39,004 nucleotides of DNA from NCBI GenBank assembly GCA_025362075.1, contig JANYIL010000217.1, positions 1 to 39,004 on the forward strand, in the 5' to 3' direction. The notes below the pieces were generated by a model, which was given only the letters and a program-made list of their open reading frames with translations, made no database searches and was not told where the DNA came from. How positions within the stretch are numbered: position 1 is the stretch's first letter; each line of letters opens with the position of its first letter. This document shows, one piece after another, positions 7,882-14,318 of this stretch. Origin of the DNA: Chloracidobacterium sp. (lineage in GTDB: Bacteria > Acidobacteriota > Blastocatellia > Pyrinomonadales > Pyrinomonadaceae). Both the position numbers and the translations under genes were made by a program.

Positions 7882-7911
7882 TTGTAACATCTTGTTAACA
7901 TTTTGATAATA
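7882..7911 (+). promoter_or_regulatory. Candidate promoter for the M48 peptidase, overlapping 11-bp repeats
   Basis: TTGTAA (7882-7887), a 17-base spacer and GATAAT (7905-7910) make a fair housekeeping promoter reading toward the peptidase. The same bases contain TAACA (7885), TAACA (7896) and TAATA (7907), three half-sites at exact 11-bp steps, as in PhoP/PhoB boxes. The rest of the 7792-8039 gap contains a 10-bp direct repeat GTTGGCGTCA at 7961 and 7981. Confidence 0.4.
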
Positions 7912-8039
7912 TTGCGGCCGTCAATTGCGGCGAACGCGCGCGAAAACAATTTACATCCAAGTTGGCGTCACCTAAGCTATGTTGGCGTCAGACCGGCATT
8001 GCTATTAGAATCTTGGGTATTGAGATTCCGGAGGAACAT

Positions 8040-9464
8040 ATGAGAAAGGGATATTTTGGCAAACAGTTAACCGCTGCCGTGATGGCGGCCACGCTTTTGA
8101 TACTGCCGCTCGCGGCCTCGGCCCAGACGCGGATCGTGGCACCTAAAAATAAGTACAAGGTGCAGGACGACATAAAATTAGGCAACGACGCCGCCCGCCA
8201 GGTCGAACAGCAGATGCCGATCATCTCGGACACTGACGCGGCCCGTTATATCGACCGGGTCGGTCAGCGGCTGGTCGCGTCGATCCCGCCGGAGTTTCAA
8301 CATCCGGAATTCAATTACCGGTTTCAGTGGCTCAATGCCAGCGACCTCAACGCATTTGCCCTGCCCGGCGGCCCGATGTTTATCAATCGCGGAATGATCG
8401 AAGCGGCGCATAACGAAGGCGAACTTGCGGGCGTCATGGCCCACGAGCTGAGCCACGTCGCGCTTCGCCACGCGACCGCGCAGGCGACCAAGGCGTCGAG
8501 TACGAGCAGCACTCTTCGCAATCTTGGTTTGATACTCGGCGGCGCGGTTATTGGCGGTCAGGCCGGTGCACAGCTCGGAGCGGGCCTTGCCGGGACATTT
8601 ATGCTGAAATTCAGCCGCGAGTACGAGTCTCAGGCCGACACGCTCGGTGCCCAGATCATGGCCAAGGCCGGGTACGATCCGCATGACCTAGCCAATGTAT
8701 TTAAGACAATCGAGGGGGAATCCAAAGGCAGTGGCCCCGAATGGCTCAGCGATCATCCAAATCCCGGCAACCGTTACGAGAACATCAACAGAGAGGCATC
8801 GTACCTACGCGTCTCTCAGGACCCGCCGATCAAAATAACCCGCGATTTTGAGCGTGTTCAGGCCAGATTCCACGCCTTGCCGAAAGCAAAGACGATGGCC
8901 CAGATCGAAAAAGACGCCCAGGCGGGCAAGGGAACGGAGGGGTCTAACAACACGCCGAACCCGACCGCAAATGGACGGTATTCGAACAGCGTCCGGTTTC
9001 CGTCCAGCCGCGTCAGAGCATACACCGGCCTCAGTTGGCTCCGCGTCAACGTCCCGTCAAATTGGCTCGATTTTCCAAGCCAGGACGATGTCCAGTTTTC
9101 CCCCGAAGGGGCCTACGGCGACCAGGGCATCACTCGCGGAGCGATGATCGGCATCTACAACGGCCGAAATAATAACCTGACTAACGACTCAGAGGCCTAT
9201 GTCAGCAGCATGCTACAGGGCAATCCGTACCTAACGCAACGCGGCGACCTCGTCCAGACATACGTCGCCGGACGGCAGGGCTTGACCACTATTCTCTCGG
9301 GCCGTTCGCCGGTCACAAACCGTACCGAGGTTGTCACGATCTACACGACAACCCTACGGAACGGTGGCCTGCTCTACGTCGCGACCGTCGTCCCACAAGC
9401 CGAGTCGGCAAGCTATTCGGCGGCGTTTCGGGCGATGCTCAATTCGATGCGTTTGAACGACTAG
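8040..9464 (+). CDS. Secreted M48 family zinc metalloprotease with C-terminal extension
   Basis: A predicted periplasmic zinc peptidase, BepA/Oma1-like, that probably acts in envelope protein quality control. With the ATG at 8040 (GGAGG upstream) the product is 474 residues. A signal peptide ends near ASAQT (residue 30). The M48 domain spans about 45-260, with the zinc motif HELSH at 135-139, the downstream EYESQAD at 194-200 giving the third ligand, and SDHPNPGNRYENI. After a linker, residues about 325-474 form a separate domain I cannot name, with the end region LYVATVVPQAESASYSAAF. The ORF track starts 26 codons too early. It converges on the MFS gene, with BIME copy B between them. Confidence 0.92.
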   Translation: MRKGYFGKQLTAAVMAATLLILPLAASAQTRIVAPKNKYKVQDDIKLGNDAARQVEQQMPIISDTDAARYIDRVGQRLVASIPPEFQHPEFNYRFQWLNASDLNAFALPGGPMFINRGMIEAAHNEGELAGVMAHELSHVALRHATAQATKASSTSSTLRNLGLILGGAVIGGQAGAQLGAGLAGTFMLKFSREYESQADTLGAQIMAKAGYDPHDLANVFKTIEGESKGSGPEWLSDHPNPGNRYENINREASYLRVSQDPPIKITRDFERVQARFHALPKAKTMAQIEKDAQAGKGTEGSNNTPNPTANGRYSNSVRFPSSRVRAYTGLSWLRVNVPSNWLDFPSQDDVQFSPEGAYGDQGITRGAMIGIYNGRNNNLTNDSEAYVSSMLQGNPYLTQRGDLVQTYVAGRQGLTTILSGRSPVTNRTEVVTIYTTTLRNGGLLYVATVVPQAESASYSAAFRAMLNSMRLND

Positions 9465-9467
9465 AAT

Positions 9468-9562
9468 GTACGGCAGACTGCCGAGTCTGCCGGTCAAGTT
9501 TATTATCCGCACATCTTGAAAGTAAATGAACGTTGATGAACAGGCTTGGCAGCCTGTTCTAC
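9468..9562. repeat. BIME-like element, copy B (95 bp)
   Basis: The layout is the same as copy A and the length is exactly the same. The left hairpin is CGGCAGACT-GCCG-AGTCTGCCG (9471-9492) and the right is GAACAGGCT-TGGC-AGCCTGTTC (9538-9559). Compared with copy A, the left stem has A-T replaced by G-C at one position on both sides, a compensatory change. It lies between convergent genes and its terminal GTAG supplies the stop codon of the MFS gene. It may serve as a two-way terminator. Confidence 0.88.
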
Positions 9563-10797
9563 GTTTTCGCCTCTGTTTTTACGGTCGTTAATAACAATAT
9601 TGCCAACAAAGACACGCCGCCGCTGGCCAAAAATGCGGTGGCGGCCCCGAATTGATTCCAAGCCAAACCGAACAACAGCGACGCCGGAAATACCGTAATG
9701 CCGAACGCCAAATTGTACAACCCGTATGCCGTCCCGCGTTTGTCTTCGGGCACCATGTCGGCTACAAATGCTTTTTCGACGCCCTCGGTCAGGCCAAAAT
9801 ACGTGCCGTAGACGATGAAGAGCACCCACGCGTGCCAGGCCTCGGACGCGAAACCAAACCCGACGTAAACTAAAGCATAGATCAGCCAACCCGCGACGAT
9901 CAGCTTTTTTCGTCCGACGCGGTCGGAGAGGTCGCCGCCGATCAGCGAACTGACGACCTTGCTCACATGCAGCGTCATCCACAGCAGCGGCAAAATTACC
10001 GGCGAAATACCCGATTGGCCGGCCCGCAGCAGCAAGAATGCGTCGGTTGAATTCGAGAGCGTAAATATCGCTATGACGAACAGAAATCGTTTGAAATTGC
10101 CGTCAAAACCGCGAAGCGACAGATTTGGCGGCGCGACAGGAGCGGCGTCGGCAGCCGGTTTGTCTCGCTCTTTGACAAAAAAGGCGATGACGATCAGGCC
10201 GAGCACCACGGGAATGGATGCGAACAGGAAAACCTGCTGGTACTCGCGGATCGTCGGGTTCTGCGTATTTGCGGCGAAAATCGAGAGCAGAGCAAACGAT
10301 GCGAGCGGCCCGAAAACGGCCCCGAGATGATCGGACGCGCGGTTAAATCCGAAGGCAAATCCGCGTTCGCTGGGCGGCACGCTGTCCGCGATGAGAGCGT
10401 CGCGCGGTGCTCCGCGAATGCCTTTGCCGACGCGGTCGGTCATTCTAACGACGAGGACCTGCGGCCAGCTTGTGACAAATGCGAGGAAAGGCCGCGTGAC
10501 GGCGGCGAGCGAATAACCCAGGAAAACAGGCAGTTTACGGGTGCCGAAACGGTCGCTGAGATAGCCGGAAAAGAGCTTGAGAATGCTGGCGACCGACTCG
10601 GCAAACCCCTCGATCAGGCCGATCGCGAATGGCGACGCGCCGAGGCTAAGAGCTAGAAACGCGGGTAGAACCGGGTAGATTATTTCACTCGACGTGTCAT
10701 TTAGCAGGCTAACAAGGCTCAGGGCGAGGACATTTTTCGGTAGGTTGCGATACCGGTGCCAAGCCCTTGTTTTTGTCCCGGCCCCGGTGTCTGCCAT
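9559..10797 (-). CDS. Major facilitator superfamily transporter
   Basis: A 412-residue inner-membrane transporter with about twelve hydrophobic segments. The MFS signature between helices 2 and 3 is present as GYLSDRFGTRKLP, with the mirrored motif GGDLSDRVGRKKLI in the second half. DRVGKGIRGAPRDALIADS and FGFNRASDHLGAVFGPL mark a subgroup common in environmental genomes whose substrate is unknown to me. It is the last gene of an apparent yacG, small membrane protein, MFS operon (6-base gap to the preceding gene). Its TAG stop codon lies inside BIME copy B. Confidence 0.9.
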   Translation of the reverse strand: MADTGAGTKTRAWHRYRNLPKNVLALSLVSLLNDTSSEIIYPVLPAFLALSLGASPFAIGLIEGFAESVASILKLFSGYLSDRFGTRKLPVFLGYSLAAVTRPFLAFVTSWPQVLVVRMTDRVGKGIRGAPRDALIADSVPPSERGFAFGFNRASDHLGAVFGPLASFALLSIFAANTQNPTIREYQQVFLFASIPVVLGLIVIAFFVKERDKPAADAAPVAPPNLSLRGFDGNFKRFLFVIAIFTLSNSTDAFLLLRAGQSGISPVILPLLWMTLHVSKVVSSLIGGDLSDRVGRKKLIVAGWLIYALVYVGFGFASEAWHAWVLFIVYGTYFGLTEGVEKAFVADMVPEDKRGTAYGLYNLAFGITVFPASLLFGLAWNQFGAATAFLASGGVSLLAILLLTTVKTEAKT

Positions 10798-10803
10798 AAA
10801 TCG

Positions 10804-11052
10804 TTATCGGGGCTGCGTCGGGCGCGGCTGCGGACGGGTTTTTGACGCGCTGAACGCCCATAGTGCGACGCTGCCGGCGACGGCGATTGTCAGGATGACC
10901 ACAACAATCGCGACGCGAAACGCCATTTTCAGCGAGCGTTTGAGCATCTTAAAAGCAACAAACGCCACCGCCAGAAATATGAGGAAAAATACGACCGCAG
11001 CGATCACGCCCACGCCGTTCGCGACCGGTGCAACGTCCATTAAAAGTGTCAT
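10804..11052 (-). CDS. Small two-helix membrane protein
   Basis: An 82-residue protein with two strong hydrophobic segments (about 12-36 and 44-68) linked by a basic KMLKRSLKM loop, and a basic Pro-rich tail (SKTRPQPRPTQPR). I do not recognise a family. Its ATG overlaps the yacG stop codon in an ATGA arrangement, which suggests translational coupling. The MFS gene starts 6 bases after it ends. The overlap on both sides supports a real gene. An alternative start is the Met four codons later. Confidence 0.7.
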   Translation of the reverse strand: MTLLMDVAPVANGVGVIAAVVFFLIFLAVAFVAFKMLKRSLKMAFRVAIVVVILTIAVAGSVALWAFSASKTRPQPRPTQPR

Positions 11053-11252
11053 ATTTCTTTCTTCTCCAATGCTCTCTCGATCTCGTCGAGCTCGTCGTCG
11101 CTCATTTCCGTGGGTTCGCCGGCTATCCCAAATTTTTCATTCGCCCAGTCGCCAAAATCCAGCAATTTGCACCGTTCCGAGCAAAAGGGCCTAAATCCAT
11201 TATTGTTATATTCCGTTTCCTTACCGCATTGCGGGCATTTTACGATCGGCAT
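11049..11252 (-). CDS. yacG: DNA gyrase inhibitor YacG
   Basis: A 67-residue zinc-binding protein. In E. coli YacG binds GyrB and blocks gyrase. The four zinc cysteines are present in the family pattern: CPQCGKETEY near the start and RPFCSERCKLLDFGDWAN in the middle. An acidic helical tail follows (MSDDELDEIERALEKK). It is the first gene of a three-gene operon and overlaps the next start by 4 bases (ATGA). In other bacteria yacG often lies beside coaE or zapD; that context is absent here. Confidence 0.93.
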   Translation of the reverse strand: MPIVKCPQCGKETEYNNNGFRPFCSERCKLLDFGDWANEKFGIAGEPTEMSDDELDEIERALEKKEI

Positions 11253-11320
11253 ATGGTGCGTCTTCTTAAAAAGCTAGGATACCAAATCCCGCGCAAAAAT
11301 CTATTTAATATGGTGGTAAA

Positions 11321-11413
11321 GTAGAACAGGCTGCCGAGCCTGTTCATCGACGCTCGTTATGTTCAAAATGAACTGGCAACAGGCTGGATCGACAGACTAG
11401 CAGTCTGTCGTAC
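11321..11413. repeat. BIME-like element, copy C (93 bp, inverted relative to A and B)
   Basis: It begins GTAG followed by GAACAGGCT-GCCG-AGCCTGTTC (11324-11345) and ends with CGACAGACT-AGC-AGTCTGTCG (11390-11410) plus GTAC. The order of the two hairpins is reversed compared with copies A and B, so the element is in the other orientation. It lies in the divergent gap between yacG and the LEA-like gene, upstream of both. The spacer between the hairpins is only weakly conserved. Confidence 0.85.
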
Positions 11414-11479
11414 GTTTGGGCGAACAATCTAACGTTAATAGACGTATTTGATTGGAGAGATCGGGAGGAAGATGGATAT

Positions 11480-12457
11480 ATGGCCGATTATAAAGAAACA
11501 TTCGAGCGTTGGACAAAAAAGGCGACTGAAAAGCTTGAGGAGATCGATTCGCAGTACGACCTGAAAGGCAAGATCGAGGGAGCCGCCAATGTCGTCGTCG
11601 ACACCGCACGTACCGGGGCCGAGTATATCAAGACCGAGGCCGAGAAATCTGAACTTGGCAAACAGGCGGTCAAGGTGACCGGGGACGTGATCCACACCGC
11701 GGGTGACGCCGCGAAAACCGCTTGGAATGTAAGCGAACCCGTTCGCGACGTCGCCGTCGAGGCCGGTTCCAAAGCAGGCGGCGTTGTCGTCGATGCAGCC
11801 GGGAAAGCAGGCGATTTTTTTGACGATGCCGCCGATTCGGTCGGCACAAATGCTAAACGCGTAGCGAAGGTGGTCGGTTTTGGCGCCAGCCTGTCAACCA
11901 CGCTTGATTCGGCGATCAATTCGGTCAAGAAAGCGGCCGGTTGGGCACAGGAGGATCCGCTCCGCGCGGCAACCACCGGGGTTTCTATGGCGATCGGCGC
12001 GGGCCTTGGCGTCGTTTTTACGGGCATCAGCTCGCATTGGCTGTTAAACTCCGCGATCCCGACATGGTCGGTCAAAAAGCTTGCCGAAAATTTCGACGGC
12101 TATCTCAAACGCCGCGAAGACCTGATCGAAAAAGGCCAGCTTTCCGAGGCCGACGCCGAACGCATTAAGTTTGAGCGCGACATTGCGACACGCATCGGGG
12201 CCCCGCTGCTCGGAGCATTTTCGTTTGCGTCGGGTGCGGTCATGATGACAAATGTCCTCAATCCCGCAGCCGTCACGGGTTTTCCGCTCGGCAACATCAT
12301 CGGCGGCAACCCGCTACTCGAGGGTGTCTGGTTCTTTGGCAACGGAATGGTCTGCTTTAAGACGAGCTACGACTTTTTCATGATCGCCCTCGATGGTCAG
12401 GAAGATGTTGAAAAGATGGTGAAGGAGATCAAGGGCTTGTTGCCGGCAGCAGCGTAG
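11480..12457 (+). CDS. LEA/apolipoprotein-like helical protein with membrane segments
   Basis: A 325-residue protein of unknown function. Residues 1-150 are highly charged and alanine-rich and form long amphipathic 11-mer-like helices (examples: DTARTGAEYIKTEAEKSE, VEAGSKAGGVVVDAAGKAG), similar in style to LEA and YtxH-type stress proteins. Residues about 165-325 contain hydrophobic segments, including TTGVSMAIGAGLGVVFTGIS and LGAFSFASGAVMMTNVL, separated by a charged stretch (YLKRREDLIEKGQLSEADAE). The ATG follows a GGGAGG at about 11 bases. It stands alone between a BIME-like repeat and a nonamer hairpin. A membrane- or envelope-stress role is only inference from composition. Confidence 0.75.
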   Translation: MADYKETFERWTKKATEKLEEIDSQYDLKGKIEGAANVVVDTARTGAEYIKTEAEKSELGKQAVKVTGDVIHTAGDAAKTAWNVSEPVRDVAVEAGSKAGGVVVDAAGKAGDFFDDAADSVGTNAKRVAKVVGFGASLSTTLDSAINSVKKAAGWAQEDPLRAATTGVSMAIGAGLGVVFTGISSHWLLNSAIPTWSVKKLAENFDGYLKRREDLIEKGQLSEADAERIKFERDIATRIGAPLLGAFSFASGAVMMTNVLNPAAVTGFPLGNIIGGNPLLEGVWFFGNGMVCFKTSYDFFMIALDGQEDVEKMVKEIKGLLPAAA

Positions 12458-12465
12458 GAAGATTG

Positions 12466-12536
12466 GCCACAAAAGGCACGAAAAACATAAAAGAAATTTA
12501 TTTTCTTACTTTTGCGCTTTTTGTGCCTTTTGTGGC
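12466..12536. repeat. Nonamer-stutter hairpin (GCCACAAAA type) between convergent genes
   Basis: The left arm is GCCACAAAA GGCACGAAA AACATAAAA (12466-12492). The right arm on the minus strand is GCCACAAAA GGCACAAAA AGCGCAAAA GTAAGAAAA (12536-12501). Each arm is thus a ladder of 9-mers, and the arms pair best at the base. The element separates the convergent LEA-like and M50 genes. T-rich flanks could make it work as a two-way terminator. Confidence 0.8.
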
Positions 12537-12544
12537 TATTGTTC

Positions 12545-13573
12545 TTAATTAATCTGTATAGGAAACGGTACGAAGCAAAGCACAAAAATCACTAATGTCA
12601 AAAACGCGATCACTTTGCGTTTTCCATCGAGTGGGGTTTGATCGTACGGCATCGGGTGCCGGATGCGCATCATTATACCGAGGATGATCGCGATAAGAAA
12701 ACCGCTTGGACTGCCAAAAAAATACAGACCTAAAACCGACAGCGAAGCCATTATTCCGAACGCGATTCGGCCCGTCCACTTGTGGATGGTCTCGCCAAAA
12801 ATAGCGTAGATCGCATGGCCGCCGTCGAGCTGGCCGGACGGGATGAGATTTAACGCCGTCACCAACAGGCCGACCCACGCTGCGAAATAAAACGAGTTTC
12901 CGATACCGTATTTCAGATCGATCCCCAAAAACATTGCAAATATCCGCATCAACAAAGGATCGGTAAATATCAGCCCACCGTGAATGTCGGCCATCTGCTG
13001 CTGCGTCGCCACCTGCATGGTCGCGAGGCCGATCAACGCCACCGGTATCAAAGCAATAAATCCCGCGATCGGTCCGGCGACGCCGATGTCGAAGACCGCC
13101 CGACGTGACGGCATTGGCGACAGTATCTTGATAAACGCACCAAACGTCCCGGCCGGCCCGACCATGGGCGGCGTCGGGATAAAAAATGGCAGCGTCACGT
13201 CGACCTTGTACAAACGGCATGCGATGTAATGGCCCATCTCGTGAGAGATCAGGATAAAGAGCAGCGAGAGTGAAAAGCTGAGCCCGTATTTGAGAATTTC
13301 GGGTTTGGAAAAGATCGCGGTGACCGCATCCGAGATAACGCCGGCGTATTTCAACGGAGCGGTGGCCAAAAACTGAAAGAATTCAGAGGCCGTTTGCGGA
13401 TCGGCGTCCGGCAGTGTTGTGTTTGGGCCAAAGGGAAAGAGTGTTCCTGCAATGGTCGCCGTACAAAACGTAACGCCGAGCAGTAGCAGGTGCTTTGCAT
13501 AGCCGAGCGCGGTTGGCCGCCTTAGGGGCGGCTCATATGAAAATTCGGGTTCGATCAGATCGGGATCAGTCAT
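12545..13573 (-). CDS. Site-2 protease family (M50) intramembrane metalloprotease
   Basis: A 342-residue polytopic membrane protein predicted to cleave transmembrane substrates within the bilayer. The zinc motif HEMGH is at residues 111-115, inside a hydrophobic helix, and the third-ligand motif NLIPSGQLDGGHAIYAIFG occurs near 240. Between them is FFIPTPPMVGPAGTFGAFIKI, typical of this M50 subgroup. No PDZ domain is visible, so it is not an RseP-type enzyme. The substrate is unknown. The gene is alone on its strand with HU upstream and a nonamer hairpin at its 3' end. Confidence 0.93.
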   Translation of the reverse strand: MTDPDLIEPEFSYEPPLRRPTALGYAKHLLLLGVTFCTATIAGTLFPFGPNTTLPDADPQTASEFFQFLATAPLKYAGVISDAVTAIFSKPEILKYGLSFSLSLLFILISHEMGHYIACRLYKVDVTLPFFIPTPPMVGPAGTFGAFIKILSPMPSRRAVFDIGVAGPIAGFIALIPVALIGLATMQVATQQQMADIHGGLIFTDPLLMRIFAMFLGIDLKYGIGNSFYFAAWVGLLVTALNLIPSGQLDGGHAIYAIFGETIHKWTGRIAFGIMASLSVLGLYFFGSPSGFLIAIILGIMMRIRHPMPYDQTPLDGKRKVIAFLTLVIFVLCFVPFPIQIN

Positions 13574-13680
13574 CGGTTGTCAGACAAAAAAAGACCGCAG
13601 GTCCCGGGCTCGCGCGAATAAAGCGCGCCGTGCGATCTACGATCAATAAACCTCTCTTATATATGTTACTACCGTTAGCC

Positions 13681-13717
13681 GGCTTTCGCCGAAAACGTCA
13701 GAAGGCTTTCGCCGAAA
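13681..13717. repeat. 14-bp direct repeat at the 3' end of the HU gene
   Basis: GGCTTTCGCCGAAA occurs at 13681-13694 and again at 13704-13717, 23 bp apart. The second copy encodes the last residues of HU (LSAKAF) and the first lies just after the stop codon. The unit is nearly palindromic and could form a hairpin. A local duplication of the gene end is the simplest reading. The rest of the 13574-13680 gap shows nothing I can name. Confidence 0.6.
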
Positions 13718-13970
13718 GCTCTTTGCCGGGTTTGAATCTTATGGTCTTGCCGGCGGGGATCGGAACCTCTTTGCCCGTTCGTGGATTGCGGCCAACGCCA
13801 CGCTTTCGCGGTTTGACGACAAAAACACCGAAGCCGCGAAGCTCGATGCGATTACCATGGGCAAGTGCGTCCTTCATCGCCTCAAACAGCGAATCGACGA
13901 CCTGCTCGGCCTTTTGCTTGGGGACACCCGTCCGGTCAGCGACCAGATTGACTATATCTAGTTTGATCAT
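13698..13970 (-). CDS. HU/IHF family DNA-binding protein
   Basis: A 90-residue histone-like protein that bends DNA and organises the nucleoid as a dimer. The full fold is present: the helical N-terminus (MIKLDIVNLVADRTGVPKQKAEQVV), the GNRIELRGFGVFVVKPRK signature, and the basic DNA-binding arm GRNPRTGKEVPIPAGKTIRF containing the intercalating proline. An AGGAGG Shine-Dalgarno sequence precedes the ATG. A good promoter lies upstream (separate entry). The GFGVF and NPRTG motifs do not decide between HU and IHF subunits. Confidence 0.96.
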   Translation of the reverse strand: MIKLDIVNLVADRTGVPKQKAEQVVDSLFEAMKDALAHGNRIELRGFGVFVVKPRKRGVGRNPRTGKEVPIPAGKTIRFKPGKELSAKAF

Positions 13971-14027
13971 TATTGCCTCCTATGGTTCGGAAACTCGTAG
14001 AGAGAACTTAAACTAAAGCGTCTCTGA

Positions 14028-14057
14028 ATCATAATCCTCTAAGTCCGCATCTGTCAA
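14028..14057 (-). promoter_or_regulatory. Sigma-70-type promoter of the HU gene
   Basis: On the minus strand a consensus TTGACA (14057-14052) is followed by an 18-base spacer and TATGAT (14033-14028). This predicts transcription starting near 14021, with a leader of about 50 bases before the HU start codon. It is the strongest housekeeping promoter match I found in the window. Confidence 0.65.
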
Positions 14058-14083
14058 GATTTTGCGGTTCAATTAGCATTCGG

Positions 14084-14282
14084 GTAGTGTCCTAATCCTG
14101 TGGTGCCGAGAAGAATGGGAGAAAACCTCGGCTTTTCTCTCTCGTCTTCCTCAAGCGGCCTCTGCGTTCAAAGCCAGGTTAACGCAGAGGCCGCAGAGAT
14201 TTTCGCAGAGGACGCGGAGGAGACTATTACTCCTTAATTCACATCCATAAATCAGAACGGCACCACAAGATTAGAACACTAC
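14084..14282. mobile_element. MITE-like element, 199 bp with 25-bp terminal inverted repeats
   Basis: The left end begins GTAGTGTCCTAATCCTGTGG (14084 onward) and the right end, read on the minus strand from 14282, begins GTAGTGTTCTAATCTTGTGG; over 25 bp the ends differ at two positions. There is no coding capacity. Inside is a perfect 14-bp stem, GCGGCCTCTGCGTT (14155-14168) with AACGCAGAGGCCGC (14181-14194), followed by 9-mer-like units CGCAGAGGC, CGCAGAGAT, CGCAGAGGA and CGCGGAGGA. No clear target-site duplication was seen. Confidence 0.7.
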
Positions 14283-14302
14283 AGGATGTTGTTATTACAT
14301 GT

Positions 14303-14308
14303 TATAAT
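14303..14308 (+). promoter_or_regulatory. -10 box very close to the TPR gene start
   Basis: A perfect TATAAT ends 10 bases before the ATG at 14319. Transcription would then start about 4 bases before the start codon, giving a leaderless or nearly leaderless mRNA; no Shine-Dalgarno sequence is visible. No convincing -35 element is present 17 bases upstream, where the MITE-like element ends. Confidence 0.35.
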
Positions 14309-14318
14309 CTTAACCACC

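Noticed and set aside
7961-7990. 10-bp direct repeat GTTGGCGTCA (20-bp period) upstream of the M48 gene
   Set aside because: Only two units and no link to a known regulator; too little to call an operator.
11028-11324. 98-codon plus-strand ORF ending in the TAG of BIME copy C
   Set aside because: Antisense to yacG, which has its full zinc motif; the stop in the repeat is coincidental here.
13574-13697. Possible tRNA or structured RNA in the M50-HU gap
   Set aside because: No cloverleaf or conserved tRNA bases could be found; only the 14-mer duplication is visible.
2915-14282. Palindromic repeats considered as a CRISPR array
   Set aside because: Repeats are scattered, differ in sequence, and have no regular spacers or cas genes.
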